DNA of 64,000 nucleotides from Pseudoalteromonas prydzensis (GCF_011050055.1 NZ_DRGM01000128.1:1-64000); one strand, 5' to 3'; shown: positions 16,407 to 26,719, counted from the stretch's first letter. A program made the numbers and translations. Notes: a model not told the origin generated them from the sequence alone.

Positions 16407-17077
16407 AGTAGGGTACGAGAGAGCTCTTTATATGATTTGCCAATTTTAATAATAGCCCCACTACTGAGTTCAACATATTCATTGTTAACAGCAATTACCT
16501 TACTTTTATTAATTAAGTACGATTTATGAATTTGTATAAATGAACCTGCTAGCTGCTGAGAAAGCTGCTTCAGTGTTGTTGTGGCAAGTGTGGTGTTGTG
16601 TACCTGATGCAACTTTACATAATTACCGTAGGCTTCAAGGTACTCAATAGTATCTAAGGTGAATTTACGTTTTTCTCGGTCAACCTTGAGGGTAATAGTT
16701 TTGGGTTGTTGAGTTAAAGGCTGTGCAGTGCGTTGGTACACTTTGTTGAGTGCCTGGCTCAGCCTTGGTGCTGAAACAGGCTTAAGCAAATAGTCTGTTA
16801 CATTCAGCTCAAAGCCGGCTACGGCATAGTCTTGATAGGCACTCACTATGATCACTTGCGGAGGATCCGCGAGTGCTTTTAATAGCTCAAGCCCTGTTAA
16901 CTCTGGCATATTAATGTCTAAAAAAACTAACTCAATGTCTGATTTCGCCAGCGCACATAAGGCATCCTTAGCGCTATAGTATTGGCCAATCAGATTAATA
17001 TTGCTGTGTGCTGTTAAATGATGTTGAATTACTTGATGCGCCAGTGGCTCGTCATCAACGATGATTGCTTTTATCAT
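16403..17077 (-). CDS. LytTR-family response regulator
   Basis: 224 residues from ATG 17077 (MIKAIIVDDEP), whose ATGA overlaps the kinase stop; the longer in-frame start at 17110 would lie inside the kinase gene. The receiver domain (1-120) has the phospho-acceptor Asp54 in VFLDINMPELTG and ends with a T/S-K region. The C-terminal LytTR DNA-binding domain includes YLEAYGNYVKLH and FIQIHKSYLINKSKV. Target genes are probably the divergent ABC/M1 operon. Confidence 0.9.
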   Translation of the reverse strand: MIKAIIVDDEPLAHQVIQHHLTAHSNINLIGQYYSAKDALCALAKSDIELVFLDINMPELTGLELLKALADPPQVIIVSAYQDYAVAGFELNVTDYLLKPVSAPRLSQALNKVYQRTAQPLTQQPKTITLKVDREKRKFTLDTIEYLEAYGNYVKLHQVHNTTLATTTLKQLSQQLAGSFIQIHKSYLINKSKVIAVNNEYVELSSGAIIKIGKSYKELSRTLL

Positions 17078-18594
17078 TTTGACAGCTCCAATGTCAGTGT
17101 TGTTTGCCAAATTTCCTCTTGCTCATATGTTGTGAGTGAATGTTTATTTGGGTATAAAAGTTTTAACCGTCTTAGTAGATTGTTAAGCCCGATCCCCCGT
17201 TTGTTTTTGGCCATTTTAGGTCTAATTGGGTTTGCGCAATAAAGCGTTAATATGTTGTCATTGATAGTAATTTTAATCGTTATTGCTGCTGCATCTGAGC
17301 TGGGTTCAACACCGTGTTTTATGGCATTCTCAACGATAATAATCAGTAGTAACGGCGCTATGTTAAACGTCTCTGAATTGCTTGGCCAAACTAGATTAAA
17401 TTTACATTGATGAGCACTTCTAATTTTGTGTAATTCGATAAAGTTTTTAAGATAGTCTAGCTCTTTTGCTAATGGAACAGATGGCTTTTGACCTTCATAA
17501 ACGGTGTATCGCAGTAAATCAGCTAAATGCAGCACTAATTGCGGTGCTTGGTCTGATTTTGTCAGTGTAAGTGCATATAAGTTATTTAAAGTATTAAATA
17601 AAAAGTGTGGATTAACTTGTTGTTGTAGTAATTTTAGCTCGGTTTGGACTTGTTGCTTGGCGATTTCATTAAACTTACTTTGTTGCTGTTGGCGCTCAAA
17701 CGCTAAAATAATGGGGGTGCTTATAACAAGAAAGAGCAGCATAAACTGATAGTTATACTTACTAAAAATGTTTTGGTTGCCACTGGGTGTTAGGTTTGCA
17801 ATGCTTGTGGGTAGATCATTTATAGGTAGGGTAAGCACTATTGCGGTTAATAAAGGGGTCAAAACCGCTATAAAAATTATGCATGCAGCGACAAAGGTAA
17901 ACACGCCGTGAGTCGCGAGTAAATGACGAATAAGGATATAGCGGTTAAATAGATACAGGCCATAAATAATCACTGCATAAACGCTCAGTTGCCAAAAATA
18001 AGCAAAAAATTGGCTAAACTGGGAAACTATTTTACTGGGTTCAAAAATCAATGCGAAAGGTTGATTTAGTAAAGGATTATCATGCGTATTGAGTACTCCA
18101 GCAATGGTAAATGACCAGCAAAAGAGTATTATCAGCACTACATTATCTAATGATATTAATGAGCTAAGCCATTGGGTAATTAGTGATTTTTGAATCGTTA
18201 TGGTGCGTTGAGATATCAGCCATATAATGCTCGCCCCAGTGCATAAAATCCAACCTTGCAGTTCAAGATAATGCCAATTGGCAAATTGTGAAAACACCGT
18301 ATTTACTGTGTACATTAAAGCAGGGTAAGCGATAAAGCCTAACAACCAGATCATAACAGCCAGCCTTGCTGATCGCTTAAATGCCATAACATGCGCAATG
18401 AAAAAAGGCAGGCACTCTAACAGTAGCTGCGCATTTATTTGTAAGTAAAGTGTAGGTGAGCTGAGCCTTAAAGATAGGTAGCGTATGTGGGCTTCAAGCA
18501 AAACAGCAGCAAAAAGAGGCAGCAATGCAATAACATATTTTACCTTAATCCGCTGTGATACAAAGGAAATAACCGCCTGCACATTTAACTCCAA
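17074..18594 (-). CDS. LytS-type sensor histidine kinase
   Basis: 506 residues with about eight membrane helices in the first 300 residues, then the His_kinase domain with QQQVNPHFLFNTLNNLYAL (phospho-His about 330) and the N-box PLLLIIIVENAIKHGVEPSS, and a C-terminal GIGLNNLLRRL glycine-box. The membrane part is likely the sensor; no periplasmic domain of note is visible. It forms an operon with the LytTR regulator through a four-base overlap. It is divergent from the ABC transporter/M1 peptidase genes across 277 bases. Confidence 0.88.
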   Translation of the reverse strand: MELNVQAVISFVSQRIKVKYVIALLPLFAAVLLEAHIRYLSLRLSSPTLYLQINAQLLLECLPFFIAHVMAFKRSARLAVMIWLLGFIAYPALMYTVNTVFSQFANWHYLELQGWILCTGASIIWLISQRTITIQKSLITQWLSSLISLDNVVLIILFCWSFTIAGVLNTHDNPLLNQPFALIFEPSKIVSQFSQFFAYFWQLSVYAVIIYGLYLFNRYILIRHLLATHGVFTFVAACIIFIAVLTPLLTAIVLTLPINDLPTSIANLTPSGNQNIFSKYNYQFMLLFLVISTPIILAFERQQQQSKFNEIAKQQVQTELKLLQQQVNPHFLFNTLNNLYALTLTKSDQAPQLVLHLADLLRYTVYEGQKPSVPLAKELDYLKNFIELHKIRSAHQCKFNLVWPSNSETFNIAPLLLIIIVENAIKHGVEPSSDAAAITIKITINDNILTLYCANPIRPKMAKNKRGIGLNNLLRRLKLLYPNKHSLTTYEQEEIWQTTLTLELSK

Positions 18595-18756
18595 TTTAAA
18601 TTCAGTTGATATATTACTTTAACCTTTAAGAGCCTAAAACACATCTTTGCGCTCGTAAATTTACATTTTTAGAGTTCATAATTACTCAAACTCTGGGGCA
18701 GTTTAGTGTTTATGCTGTTTAAAACACGCAGATAATGATGAAAGTGAGGTTTTTAA

Positions 18757-18768
18757 TGACAAGTGTCA
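18757..18768. promoter_or_regulatory. Short palindrome between kinase and ABC operon
   Basis: TGACA-AG-TGTCA lies 104 bases before the ABC start and is the clearest inverted repeat in this divergent gap. It could be a regulator site. LytTR proteins often bind direct repeats, so this is only a candidate. Confidence 0.25.
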
Positions 18769-18871
18769 AATGGTTACTTTTATCCCTTAGTTTTAGGTGT
18801 TGATCATTACTTGCTAGCTGATTGTATAGCTGTTGCTTAATGTGGCTACTCGTCAATTGAGGAACATAACG

Positions 18872-19744
18872 ATGCTAACACTTACAAATATTAATAAAAA
18901 ATATGCAGATGGGACCCAAGCATTAAGTGATATTTCCATTACTTTACCAACCGGAATGGTTGGTTTACTTGGGCCAAATGGCGCGGGTAAGTCAAGCTTA
19001 ATGCGCACGCTTGCTTGTTTGCAAAGCGTTGATAATGGTCAGGTAGATTTTAACGGTTTAGATGTGTTGCAACATCCCGATGAAATGCGCAAGCAACTAG
19101 GCTATTTACCGCAGCAATTTGGTGTTTATCCAAATATGAGTTGTATTGCTTTGCTGGAGCATATCGCAATTTTAAAGGGCCTTGATAGAAAAGAGCGGAA
19201 GCAGCAAATAAGTGATCTCTTAGTGCTGTTAAACTTATCTCAATTTGCAAGTAAAAAGGTGAGTCACTTTTCTGGTGGGATGAAACAACGCTTTGGTATT
19301 GCTCAAGCGTTGCTAGGTGATCCTAAGCTGATTATTTTAGATGAACCAACCGCTGGGCTAGACCCCGCAGAGCGTGAAAGTCTCAATAATTTACTCGTAA
19401 CGATTAGTAAGCAGCGTCTGGTGCTGTTATCTACCCATATTGTGGAAGATATAGAAAATCAGTGTCATTTTGTCGCGATGATCAATCAAGGTCGGTTAAT
19501 TCAAAGTGGCGAAGTAGATGCACTAATAAAGCTATTACATGGTTATGTATGGCTGCTAAAAAGCCTTCCTACCGTATTACCCCAAGGGGCCGTTGTATTA
19601 AGCCAAAGTTATCGATACGGTAAACCGTTATTTCGTGTTTATGCCAGAGTGGCGCCCGCTGAACACGCAATACCTGCTGAAGTGACGCTGCAAGATACAT
19701 ACTTTTATGAGTTGAGATCGCGAGGTAGTAACACATGCGACTGA
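18872..19744 (+). CDS. ABC transporter ATP-binding subunit
   Basis: 290 residues from ATG 18872, chosen because TTGAGGAAC lies just upstream and it starts at the family N-terminus (MLTLTNINKKYADG); the frame is open back to 18833. Walker A GPNGAGKS (34-41), signature FSGGMKQR (133-140), Walker B LIILDEP (153-159) and the H-loop His189 are all present. The C-terminal 70 residues are typical of drug/peptide exporters of the CcmA type. It powers the membrane protein encoded by the overlapping next gene. Confidence 0.92.
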   Translation: MLTLTNINKKYADGTQALSDISITLPTGMVGLLGPNGAGKSSLMRTLACLQSVDNGQVDFNGLDVLQHPDEMRKQLGYLPQQFGVYPNMSCIALLEHIAILKGLDRKERKQQISDLLVLLNLSQFASKKVSHFSGGMKQRFGIAQALLGDPKLIILDEPTAGLDPAERESLNNLLVTISKQRLVLLSTHIVEDIENQCHFVAMINQGRLIQSGEVDALIKLLHGYVWLLKSLPTVLPQGAVVLSQSYRYGKPLFRVYARVAPAEHAIPAEVTLQDTYFYELRSRGSNTCD

Positions 19745-22700
19745 TCAACGAACTAGCTTATGTGTTTCGCCAGCCTTTGGTGTGGCTTTGCTTTTTAGCC
19801 GCCCCGCTATTTGCGTTTACATTGTCATCAGGTTTAGCCGTCGAAGGCAGCGACGTTATAAACCAATTTCAGCTCCATTTAGTTGCACTACACATGATGC
19901 AACTAACTTTACTTACAGGAGCTTTAGCACCGACATTTTTTTTGCGTGATCAAATACACAATATGCAAGAGCTGGTGGCAGTGACGCCTATCACGTTTAA
20001 ACAAAGTGCATTGCTACGTGTAGGTACGTTGGTGTTGTGTGTGTTTGTGATTGCGCTTATCAGTACGCTGGTAATGGTGGTTATGCAAATGCATAGCAAA
20101 GGTTTTGACTGGCAAATTATCAACCAACTGGCTTGGAACAGCCTGTTTGTGTTGCTTCCTAATAGTTGCTTGCTTGGCGTAATTGCATTTTGGTTTTGCC
20201 AAAAATTCAGCAGTGCTCTGGTGAACTATGTTGTATTTTCAGTTTTATGGATTGGTTACTTACTGCTTGCAAGTGTTACAGGCAATCCCATATTAGCGGG
20301 AAGTAGTATTATCAGTGAAACCAGTTATCAACTGTTTGTATGGTTAGATCCTTTCGCATACACCGCGATTATAGGTAGCTTTATTGAGCCTCAGGGCTGG
20401 GCTATAGCCGTTAATCGGGTGCTGATATTGTTACTCACAACCGTTATCTATTGTAGTGCGGTTGCTGCGAGTAGCGTTTTTAGCTCGTTCAATAAGCCAG
20501 TAAAAAATGCACTGAGCTATTCACAGTCAGTGACAGTAGCAAGTGTTTCGTATCAACCTGCGAGTGCAATAAACCATAAACTGCCGATATTTTTCGCATT
20601 TTATAAAGCAGCGCTTTGCAATGTTTTAAAACACCCAATGACACTATTAATTTTATTAGTTTGGCCTGCCATGGTTTTCAATAGTGTTGCCTCTTCTGCT
20701 GATTATGCAGAGCCGCTGAGTGTAATAAGCGCAACCAGCATCGATGCAATTAATCACTATGCGTTTGATATGCAAATACTGTTTGGGTGTTTATTGATGG
20801 TGCTTTGGAGCTGGCAGGTAAGCTGTTATGCAAAGCGTTTTAATATGGCTGAGTTAATCGCTGTAACGCCAGTTAAAACGGCCACTATTTTATCTAGTCA
20901 ATTACTGATACTGACTACATTAGTTATTATTTTTTCAACTATGAGCTTTGTTGGTGCTTCTTTGGCGCAGTGGTTTAATGGTAGTCAATATCAAGCGTAT
21001 GATCATGTATATGTGCTATGTTTAACGGCACTGCCGCTGATGCTAATTGCATGGGTAACGGTGTGTGTGTTTAATCTTTGTCGTTCAATACTGATTGCAG
21101 CACTGGTTGTTTTTGTAATGTTATTACTCAAATTTACACCAGTTATGACTTACTTAGGACTCACTCATACATTTTGGAGTCTAGCTTGGACCCCCTTACA
21201 ACCACCTAATGAATTTTGGCAATATCGTGCAAGTTTGAATAGTTATTGGCCATATATGTCGGTGTGGTTGGTGGCCTGCATAAGCTTTATATTGCTAAGT
21301 TGCGCATTTAATCATCGCGGTGCAGGGCTTGGCAGGCGTGCTGTTAAGCGAAAAGATGCATGGTTAATACTGCCTGTACTTCTCTCAATCGGTCTATTTG
21401 TGCAATTACATATGCGTTTGGTTGACGAAAAACCGCTCACTAATTCACATAAACGTGAAGCCTTTAAAGCCAATTATGAAAAAAACTTTGCAGATTGGCA
21501 GCATCAATTGCAACCTCAGGTTAGCCATATTGATGCAAAAATTGACTTTTATCCACATCAGCAGTTTGCCAAGTTTGATCTTACGTACACCTTAAAGAAT
21601 CCGCATCCAACGGCAATTAAGCAAATTTTAGTCGGCAGAGCGGGATTTTATAAGTGGGCGAATGTGAAGGTTGCAGGTGCGACACAAATCGCTTTTTATC
21701 CTGAATTAAATCAAGCTGTGTATGAGTTTGCAGTAGCAATAAAACCGCATGAAACACGGCAATTAACAACACAATTTGAAGTACATCAAGCGAAATTGTG
21801 GCCAGCTGGTGGGCATCAAATAATTACCTCTGAGTTTAGTTATATTCGAGCAGTTCCCGTGCTGCCAACCATTGGCTATCAAATCAACTATGAGTTAACA
21901 GATACAAGCTTACGAGCTCAATATGGTTTGCAGCCAAAGGTTCGCCCTTTAGCTTCAGCGTTACTTACTAAAGGGCAAAATAGACCAGAGCACTATGAGC
22001 GCATAACGATGTCGAGCACAGTATCAACGGCAGCAGGATATCAAATAGTGACACAGGGAAAGCAACTTACACATCAATTTGAACAGGGCCGTGAAATTTT
22101 TAAGTTTAAAACATTGTCTGCCATTAATAACTTACCAGCTTGGCTGTCAGTGCCTTTTACTGCTGAAATTAAAAAGTATGACGGTGTTAACTTACAAGTA
22201 TTCGCAAAAAATCAAGATGTGTTTGAGCGTGCCGATGCAACCGCCGTTAATTTACAAGCGATCAGCGACACACTTGATTGGTTTAAAAATAATATTGTTG
22301 CATATAAAGCCAAGCAATTGAGCTTAGTTGCTACTGCGCCGTTTGGGAGTACTGGCTATGCCTTACCGCAAATTATACTAATTGAAGATAAAGTGGGTTT
22401 TAGGGCTCGACCAAGCGATGATGCTGGCTTTGATCAGCGTTATCGCCGTGCAGTGCATGAAACTGCGCATCAGTGGTTTGGTCATGATATTGGTAATAGT
22501 GTGCCTGCAGACAGTGCTTTTTTAGTTGAGTCGATGGCCAAATATATCGAACTAGTGATCATAGAAAAGCGCTACGGTAAAGCCGCTATGAACGCATTAG
22601 TTGATTATGAAACAAAGCGCTACAAGCAAGCATCGCGTATGGATATTGCCGCTAAAATGGCGTTGATTGATTCAACAAAAAGCTATGATCAATATTCAAA

Positions 22701-22893
22701 AGCAACGATCGTATTTGCTAAGTTAAGAGCTGAAATAGGCGATGAAGCTATAATTAGCGCACTTAAATCAGTATGGCAAGAGTATGCGTATCCAAACCGA
22801 CCTGCAACGGCAATGGATTTTATTCAGGCGTTAAAACAACAAGTTGAAGCACAGCATATTGCACTTATCAATACGCTTTTTTTAGATGTTTGA
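19735..22893 (+). CDS. ABC permease fused to M1-type aminopeptidase
   Basis: 1052 residues. The first 560 residues carry about 12 membrane helices in two ABC-2-like sets; a soluble M1-type domain follows. The zinc site is HETAH (His908, Glu909, His912), with 19 residues and then a Glu in FLVESMAKYIE, as seen in this fused subgroup. The peptidase domain is probably periplasmic. The family is known as ABC permease/M1 aminopeptidase; the substrate is unknown, though peptides are plausible. The start overlaps the ATPase gene by ten bases. A terminator follows. Control by the divergent LytS/LytR-like pair is likely. Confidence 0.88.
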   Translation: MRLINELAYVFRQPLVWLCFLAAPLFAFTLSSGLAVEGSDVINQFQLHLVALHMMQLTLLTGALAPTFFLRDQIHNMQELVAVTPITFKQSALLRVGTLVLCVFVIALISTLVMVVMQMHSKGFDWQIINQLAWNSLFVLLPNSCLLGVIAFWFCQKFSSALVNYVVFSVLWIGYLLLASVTGNPILAGSSIISETSYQLFVWLDPFAYTAIIGSFIEPQGWAIAVNRVLILLLTTVIYCSAVAASSVFSSFNKPVKNALSYSQSVTVASVSYQPASAINHKLPIFFAFYKAALCNVLKHPMTLLILLVWPAMVFNSVASSADYAEPLSVISATSIDAINHYAFDMQILFGCLLMVLWSWQVSCYAKRFNMAELIAVTPVKTATILSSQLLILTTLVIIFSTMSFVGASLAQWFNGSQYQAYDHVYVLCLTALPLMLIAWVTVCVFNLCRSILIAALVVFVMLLLKFTPVMTYLGLTHTFWSLAWTPLQPPNEFWQYRASLNSYWPYMSVWLVACISFILLSCAFNHRGAGLGRRAVKRKDAWLILPVLLSIGLFVQLHMRLVDEKPLTNSHKREAFKANYEKNFADWQHQLQPQVSHIDAKIDFYPHQQFAKFDLTYTLKNPHPTAIKQILVGRAGFYKWANVKVAGATQIAFYPELNQAVYEFAVAIKPHETRQLTTQFEVHQAKLWPAGGHQIITSEFSYIRAVPVLPTIGYQINYELTDTSLRAQYGLQPKVRPLASALLTKGQNRPEHYERITMSSTVSTAAGYQIVTQGKQLTHQFEQGREIFKFKTLSAINNLPAWLSVPFTAEIKKYDGVNLQVFAKNQDVFERADATAVNLQAISDTLDWFKNNIVAYKAKQLSLVATAPFGSTGYALPQIILIEDKVGFRARPSDDAGFDQRYRRAVHETAHQWFGHDIGNSVPADSAFLVESMAKYIELVIIEKRYGKAAMNALVDYETKRYKQASRMDIAAKMALIDSTKSYDQYSKATIVFAKLRAEIGDEAIISALKSVWQEYAYPNRPATAMDFIQALKQQVEAQHIALINTLFLDV

Positions 22894-22903
22894 GCGAACA
22901 AAA

Positions 22904-22936
22904 AGCCACAGTTTATAAGCTGTGGCTGTGTTTTTA
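22904..22936 (+). terminator. Rho-independent terminator after the ABC/M1 gene
   Basis: Stem AGCCACAG / CTGTGGCT with an 8-base loop, followed by GTGTTTTTA. It lies ten bases after the stop. Confidence 0.75.
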
Positions 22937-23033
22937 TGCGTAGTTTAATGACTGGTAAAATGTGCTTAATGTAAATTGTAGTGATTATTAAATAACCCAC
23001 TTTGTATTTTAATATTACTTAAAGCCGCGTATA

Positions 23034-24275
23034 ATGCGCGGCCTATTTTTAGTGTCTGTGTGGTGTTTTTTGAAGTCGATATGCAAACAATATGGTGTGG
23101 TATTTATCTTGTTAAGCTTATTAACGGGCTTAATTGGTGCATTTGTTAATCCACTAATGAGTTTGTTTATTGTGGAAGGCTTACAAAGTCCACCCATTTA
23201 TTTGGGCGTATACACCACAGGTGTCACGCTAATGGGCATTCTCTTTAGTCAATGGCTAGGCGGATTGGCTGATAAGGGCGTAAGTGCTAAAAAAATGTTT
23301 ATGATTGCGGTCTCAGGCATGGCTCTGGCGTTAGTCATATTCGCTAACGCAACATCTTTTTGGCAGGTGTTTGCAGCCGGCGTGTTGTTGCTGTCAATGG
23401 GCAATGCCGCGATACCGCAAGTTATGACTATGGCTCGCCAGTGGGCTGATGAGCAAGAGCATATTGATATCACCCAGTTTAATACTCGCCTGAGAGCCGC
23501 CATTTCATTTGCATGGATCGCAGGCCCGCCACTTGGCTATTTGCTTGCGTCAGGGGTTGCCTTTAGTCGCTCATTTTATACCGCAGCTACGTTTGCGTTA
23601 TTGGCATTAATTTTTGCGATAAAGTTTTTGCCCAGCGTTAATGCTAACGACAGAGCTAAAAAAGTAGAGCCCAATCAGCCGATCAATCACTCTTTTTGGG
23701 CCTTAGGGGCTGCTATCACATTTGCTTCAATTGGTAATATTATGTACGCCAGTGCTTTACCACTTTATACAATAAATGAACTGGGCTTTGCTAATAATAT
23801 GCCTGGCATATTTATGGGCATGGTGGCATTAATTGAGATCCCTGTGATGTTGTATAGCGCCAAGCTCAGCAAGCGTATCACTAAAACAGCCTTGCTAGGT
23901 TTTGCTTTTAGCTGCGCTATGTTGTTCTATATTGGCGTATTTTTTGCCGTTCAAGTATGGCAATTCTTTGTACTACAAGGTGTTAATGCTATTTTTTATG
24001 GGATCTTTGCGGGGATCGGCCTGACTATTTTACAAGAGCAACTGCCATCACGAATTGGTTTTACCTCTGCTTTTTATGGCAATGCCATTAAAGTCGGGGT
24101 GATGCTCGGCACCGCTAGTACCGGTTTAATTGCCCAGTGGTTTAGTTTTCGCTTTGCTACCCTAGGCTCGCTTATTGCGGCAAGCCTTGCATTGAGCTGC
24201 TTATTAATATTTAGTTATTTCAAGCGCCAAGAGAGCGAGTCACAAGAGCGGCTTTTAGTGCAAAGCGTGATTTAA
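23034..24275 (+). CDS. MFS transporter of the sugar-efflux (SetA-like) type
   Basis: 413 residues with 12 predicted membrane helices. The loop between helices 2 and 3 is GGLADKGVSAKKM, and helix 5 carries RLRAAISFAWIAGPPLGYLLA, which resembles Set-family sugar efflux proteins. It is probably an exporter of sugars or sugar-like compounds. It is not co-directional with the trehalose genes and has its own terminator; a link to that module is possible but unsupported. The exact start among N-terminal candidates is uncertain. Confidence 0.75.
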   Translation: MRGLFLVSVWCFLKSICKQYGVVFILLSLLTGLIGAFVNPLMSLFIVEGLQSPPIYLGVYTTGVTLMGILFSQWLGGLADKGVSAKKMFMIAVSGMALALVIFANATSFWQVFAAGVLLLSMGNAAIPQVMTMARQWADEQEHIDITQFNTRLRAAISFAWIAGPPLGYLLASGVAFSRSFYTAATFALLALIFAIKFLPSVNANDRAKKVEPNQPINHSFWALGAAITFASIGNIMYASALPLYTINELGFANNMPGIFMGMVALIEIPVMLYSAKLSKRITKTALLGFAFSCAMLFYIGVFFAVQVWQFFVLQGVNAIFYGIFAGIGLTILQEQLPSRIGFTSAFYGNAIKVGVMLGTASTGLIAQWFSFRFATLGSLIAASLALSCLLIFSYFKRQESESQERLLVQSVI

Positions 24276-24276
24276 A

Positions 24277-24307
24277 AAAGCCGCAGTGTATTAACCACCG
24301 CGGCTTT
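24277..24307. terminator. Bidirectional terminator between the MFS and TonB-receptor genes
   Basis: A 12-bp stem with one mismatch (AAAGCCGCAGTG / CACCGCGGCTTT) between convergent genes. On the minus strand it is followed by a T run, so it suits the TonB-receptor transcript in particular. Confidence 0.75.
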
Positions 24308-24331
24308 GGGTATTGATCTAAGGAGATAAAT

Positions 24332-26599
24332 TTAGAATTCGTAGCTGACACTTAAACGTGTTGTACGCGGCATGATGTAACGGCCATTGGGGGCGTCGGC
24401 ATTACGTGGGTCGCCTTCGGTAATACCTTGCTCGTCGGTTAAGTTATCAATGGCTAATTGCAGTTTGATCCCTTCCATTGGCTCCAAAATAAAACCTAAA
24501 TCAACTTTTTCGTAGCCATCGAGTGTTACGGTGTTTTCGTTATTACCAAAGCGGTCATCAACCGCTGACAAAGTACCATAGAGTGTGGCGTACATGCCGT
24601 TTATTTCAAAGTCATAACTTGGTGTTACGCGTACTTGCCATTTCGGTTGGCGTTGTGCTTCTTTGCCTTTGTTTGTTGGGCTTTCGGTAATTTCGGTTTC
24701 TTGAATGGTGGAGTTTAAGTTAACCGAAAATCCCGATTGATGATTAAAGTTGTAATCAAGCTCAATACCGTAGGCTTCGTTGGTTAAAATTTCCGCAGGC
24801 TCACCTGGGCGGCGTACAAAGGTATCGCCTTTTACTTCGTTACTAAATAAAGTGGCAAAAAAGTCAGTGTTTTGTGTCATCAACTTATAACCTAGCTCAG
24901 CTTGGGTGACTTCTTTTATTAGCTTTTCGCCACCTTGGTATGCACCGTAGTTATCTCTAAAGTCATCAAAGTAAGGCATTTTGTAGCCGCGGTTAACACG
25001 AGCAAATACGCCCATATCATCATTCAGAGAGTAATTTAAACCGGTAGTCCATGAGGTTTTGCTTTCATCATATTGCACGGTTTGATTAATAACACCATCA
25101 AGCCCTTCGTCTACGCTGTACTCTACATCATGGCTTTCATAACGCAGGCCACCATCAAGGATGAGAGCTTGGCTTAATTTATATTGTGCTGTGCTATAAA
25201 AAGCATTAGTGCGTGCATCACCTGATGAATTAATGTCGTAATTAAAATCACAGCCTTCAGTGCTTTCGTTGCAAGCGATGTCATTGAGCATTTCACCACC
25301 CGCTTCTAATACATGATAGGCGGTATTGCCTAAGCTCCACCAGTCGTTGGCTGAAGTGCTGGCTGTGTAATAGCCGACAGCAACAGAGAGCTCTTCAAAC
25401 TGCTTAGAGAATGCTAAGTCATTAGTAAATGAACTAATTTCTTTGAGTACCACCCAACGACCCAATTGCTGCACGGGTGTATTGCTAGCGTAAGTTGTGC
25501 CTGTCGCGGCGCCTGTCGCAGACTGGCCATTATCAGCCACTTCACCTAGTGTAGTCGCGGAGCCTGCTGGCACTAAACCCAATGTATTGGCATCGCCTTT
25601 GGTGATATTAAAGCGGTCTGAAAAAGTCCAGCCATTGTCAAATTCAAGTTTAATGCTACCACCCGATACATGGCCATCCCAACCGCGGCCATCGCCAATA
25701 TCAACTTGGTGCGCGTCATTATTTGGCCCAGTATAAATGGTCGCTTGGCGATTTAGCGTGCCAAGTTGGGTGTACTCAGCATCAATGCCATCAACATTGA
25801 GCGGCGTGGGTAAGTACCATGCGCCATGATCGTCGGTTTGGCGAGTGTAGAAATTCATTTCACCGTTATCGAGTTCTTTAGTGATATTAATCGTAAATTG
25901 GCTGCCTTTCTCTGAGGTAAAGCCTGCATCACGAATACCTGGTGAGCTTTTTACATAACCGCCTACCATAAAGTAAAGGTCATCTGATATTTCACCGCTG
26001 ACAACGGCGTCAACACGTTGCAAATCGTAATCAGAGGTGGTGTATTTAAACAAACCTTGGGTGTCTTCACTGCCACGTTTTAAACGAAAGTTAGTGGTTA
26101 AACCAGGTTGGCCGTTAGAAACCACAGGGTTTGGACCGCCACGCAGTGCTTCCATGGTTTCGATGGTTTCGTCGATTCTAAAGAGTGACGAGTTTTCTAA
26201 AAACGATAATGTTGGCGCAGGGTAAACGGGTGAGCCTTCAAGACTTAAAGTTAAAAATGGCGCGTCGCCACCACCAGGAAAGCCGCGTACAAACACATTA
26301 GCACCCGATTCACCGCCTGAGCTTTCTACCCACACACCGGGTACGGCTTTAAACAAATCAGCGGTGCTTTTTGGTGAAAGTTTAATTATTTGTTCGGCAT
26401 CAATATTGGTAACCGCGTAACTGGCATCAATTTTACGAACGCCTATACCCGCAGGTGTACCAGAGACGACAATGCGTTCAACTTTTTTATCTGTGGTCGT
26501 TTGCTTGCTATTTGTGTCTTGATCAGCAAATACAGCTTGGCTGGATAGCGCTAAAAAAATAGCGCCAGCAAGTTTGCTTGGTGTGTGTGTTGTTGTCAT
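24332..26599 (-). CDS. TonB-dependent outer-membrane receptor, probable trehalose/oligosaccharide uptake
   Basis: 755 residues. A signal peptide (cleavage near VFA|DQD) is followed by a plug domain from about 40 (VERIVVSGTPAG, then DLFKAVPGVWVESSGG and NVFVRGFPG) and a 22-strand barrel ending in TTRLSVSYEF with a terminal aromatic, as needed for Bam insertion. It imports a substrate too large or scarce for porins, using TonB energy. Its gene is divergent from a LacI-type regulator and a trehalose module, and an operator palindrome lies upstream, so trehalose or a related glucoside is the likely substrate. Iron chelates are less likely in this context. Confidence 0.85.
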   Translation of the reverse strand: MTTTHTPSKLAGAIFLALSSQAVFADQDTNSKQTTTDKKVERIVVSGTPAGIGVRKIDASYAVTNIDAEQIIKLSPKSTADLFKAVPGVWVESSGGESGANVFVRGFPGGGDAPFLTLSLEGSPVYPAPTLSFLENSSLFRIDETIETMEALRGGPNPVVSNGQPGLTTNFRLKRGSEDTQGLFKYTTSDYDLQRVDAVVSGEISDDLYFMVGGYVKSSPGIRDAGFTSEKGSQFTINITKELDNGEMNFYTRQTDDHGAWYLPTPLNVDGIDAEYTQLGTLNRQATIYTGPNNDAHQVDIGDGRGWDGHVSGGSIKLEFDNGWTFSDRFNITKGDANTLGLVPAGSATTLGEVADNGQSATGAATGTTYASNTPVQQLGRWVVLKEISSFTNDLAFSKQFEELSVAVGYYTASTSANDWWSLGNTAYHVLEAGGEMLNDIACNESTEGCDFNYDINSSGDARTNAFYSTAQYKLSQALILDGGLRYESHDVEYSVDEGLDGVINQTVQYDESKTSWTTGLNYSLNDDMGVFARVNRGYKMPYFDDFRDNYGAYQGGEKLIKEVTQAELGYKLMTQNTDFFATLFSNEVKGDTFVRRPGEPAEILTNEAYGIELDYNFNHQSGFSVNLNSTIQETEITESPTNKGKEAQRQPKWQVRVTPSYDFEINGMYATLYGTLSAVDDRFGNNENTVTLDGYEKVDLGFILEPMEGIKLQLAIDNLTDEQGITEGDPRNADAPNGRYIMPRTTRLSVSYEF

Positions 26600-26705
26600 G
26601 TTGCTTTCCCATTTTTTGTTCGTTATTTAAAAAACTATAAATAACAAAGCACTAACTAATTTAATAAAATGTTAATGCTGTGTTCTTTTAAACCTTAGAA
26701 CTTTA

Positions 26706-26719
26706 TGCAAACGTTTGCA
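26706..26719. promoter_or_regulatory. LacI-type operator, copy 1
   Basis: The perfect palindrome TGCAAACGTTTGCA lies in the divergent gap between the TonB-receptor gene and the LacI-type gene. Its central CG and A/T-rich arms are typical of LacI/PurR-family sites. The same 14 bases recur at 27909-27922. Confidence 0.8.
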
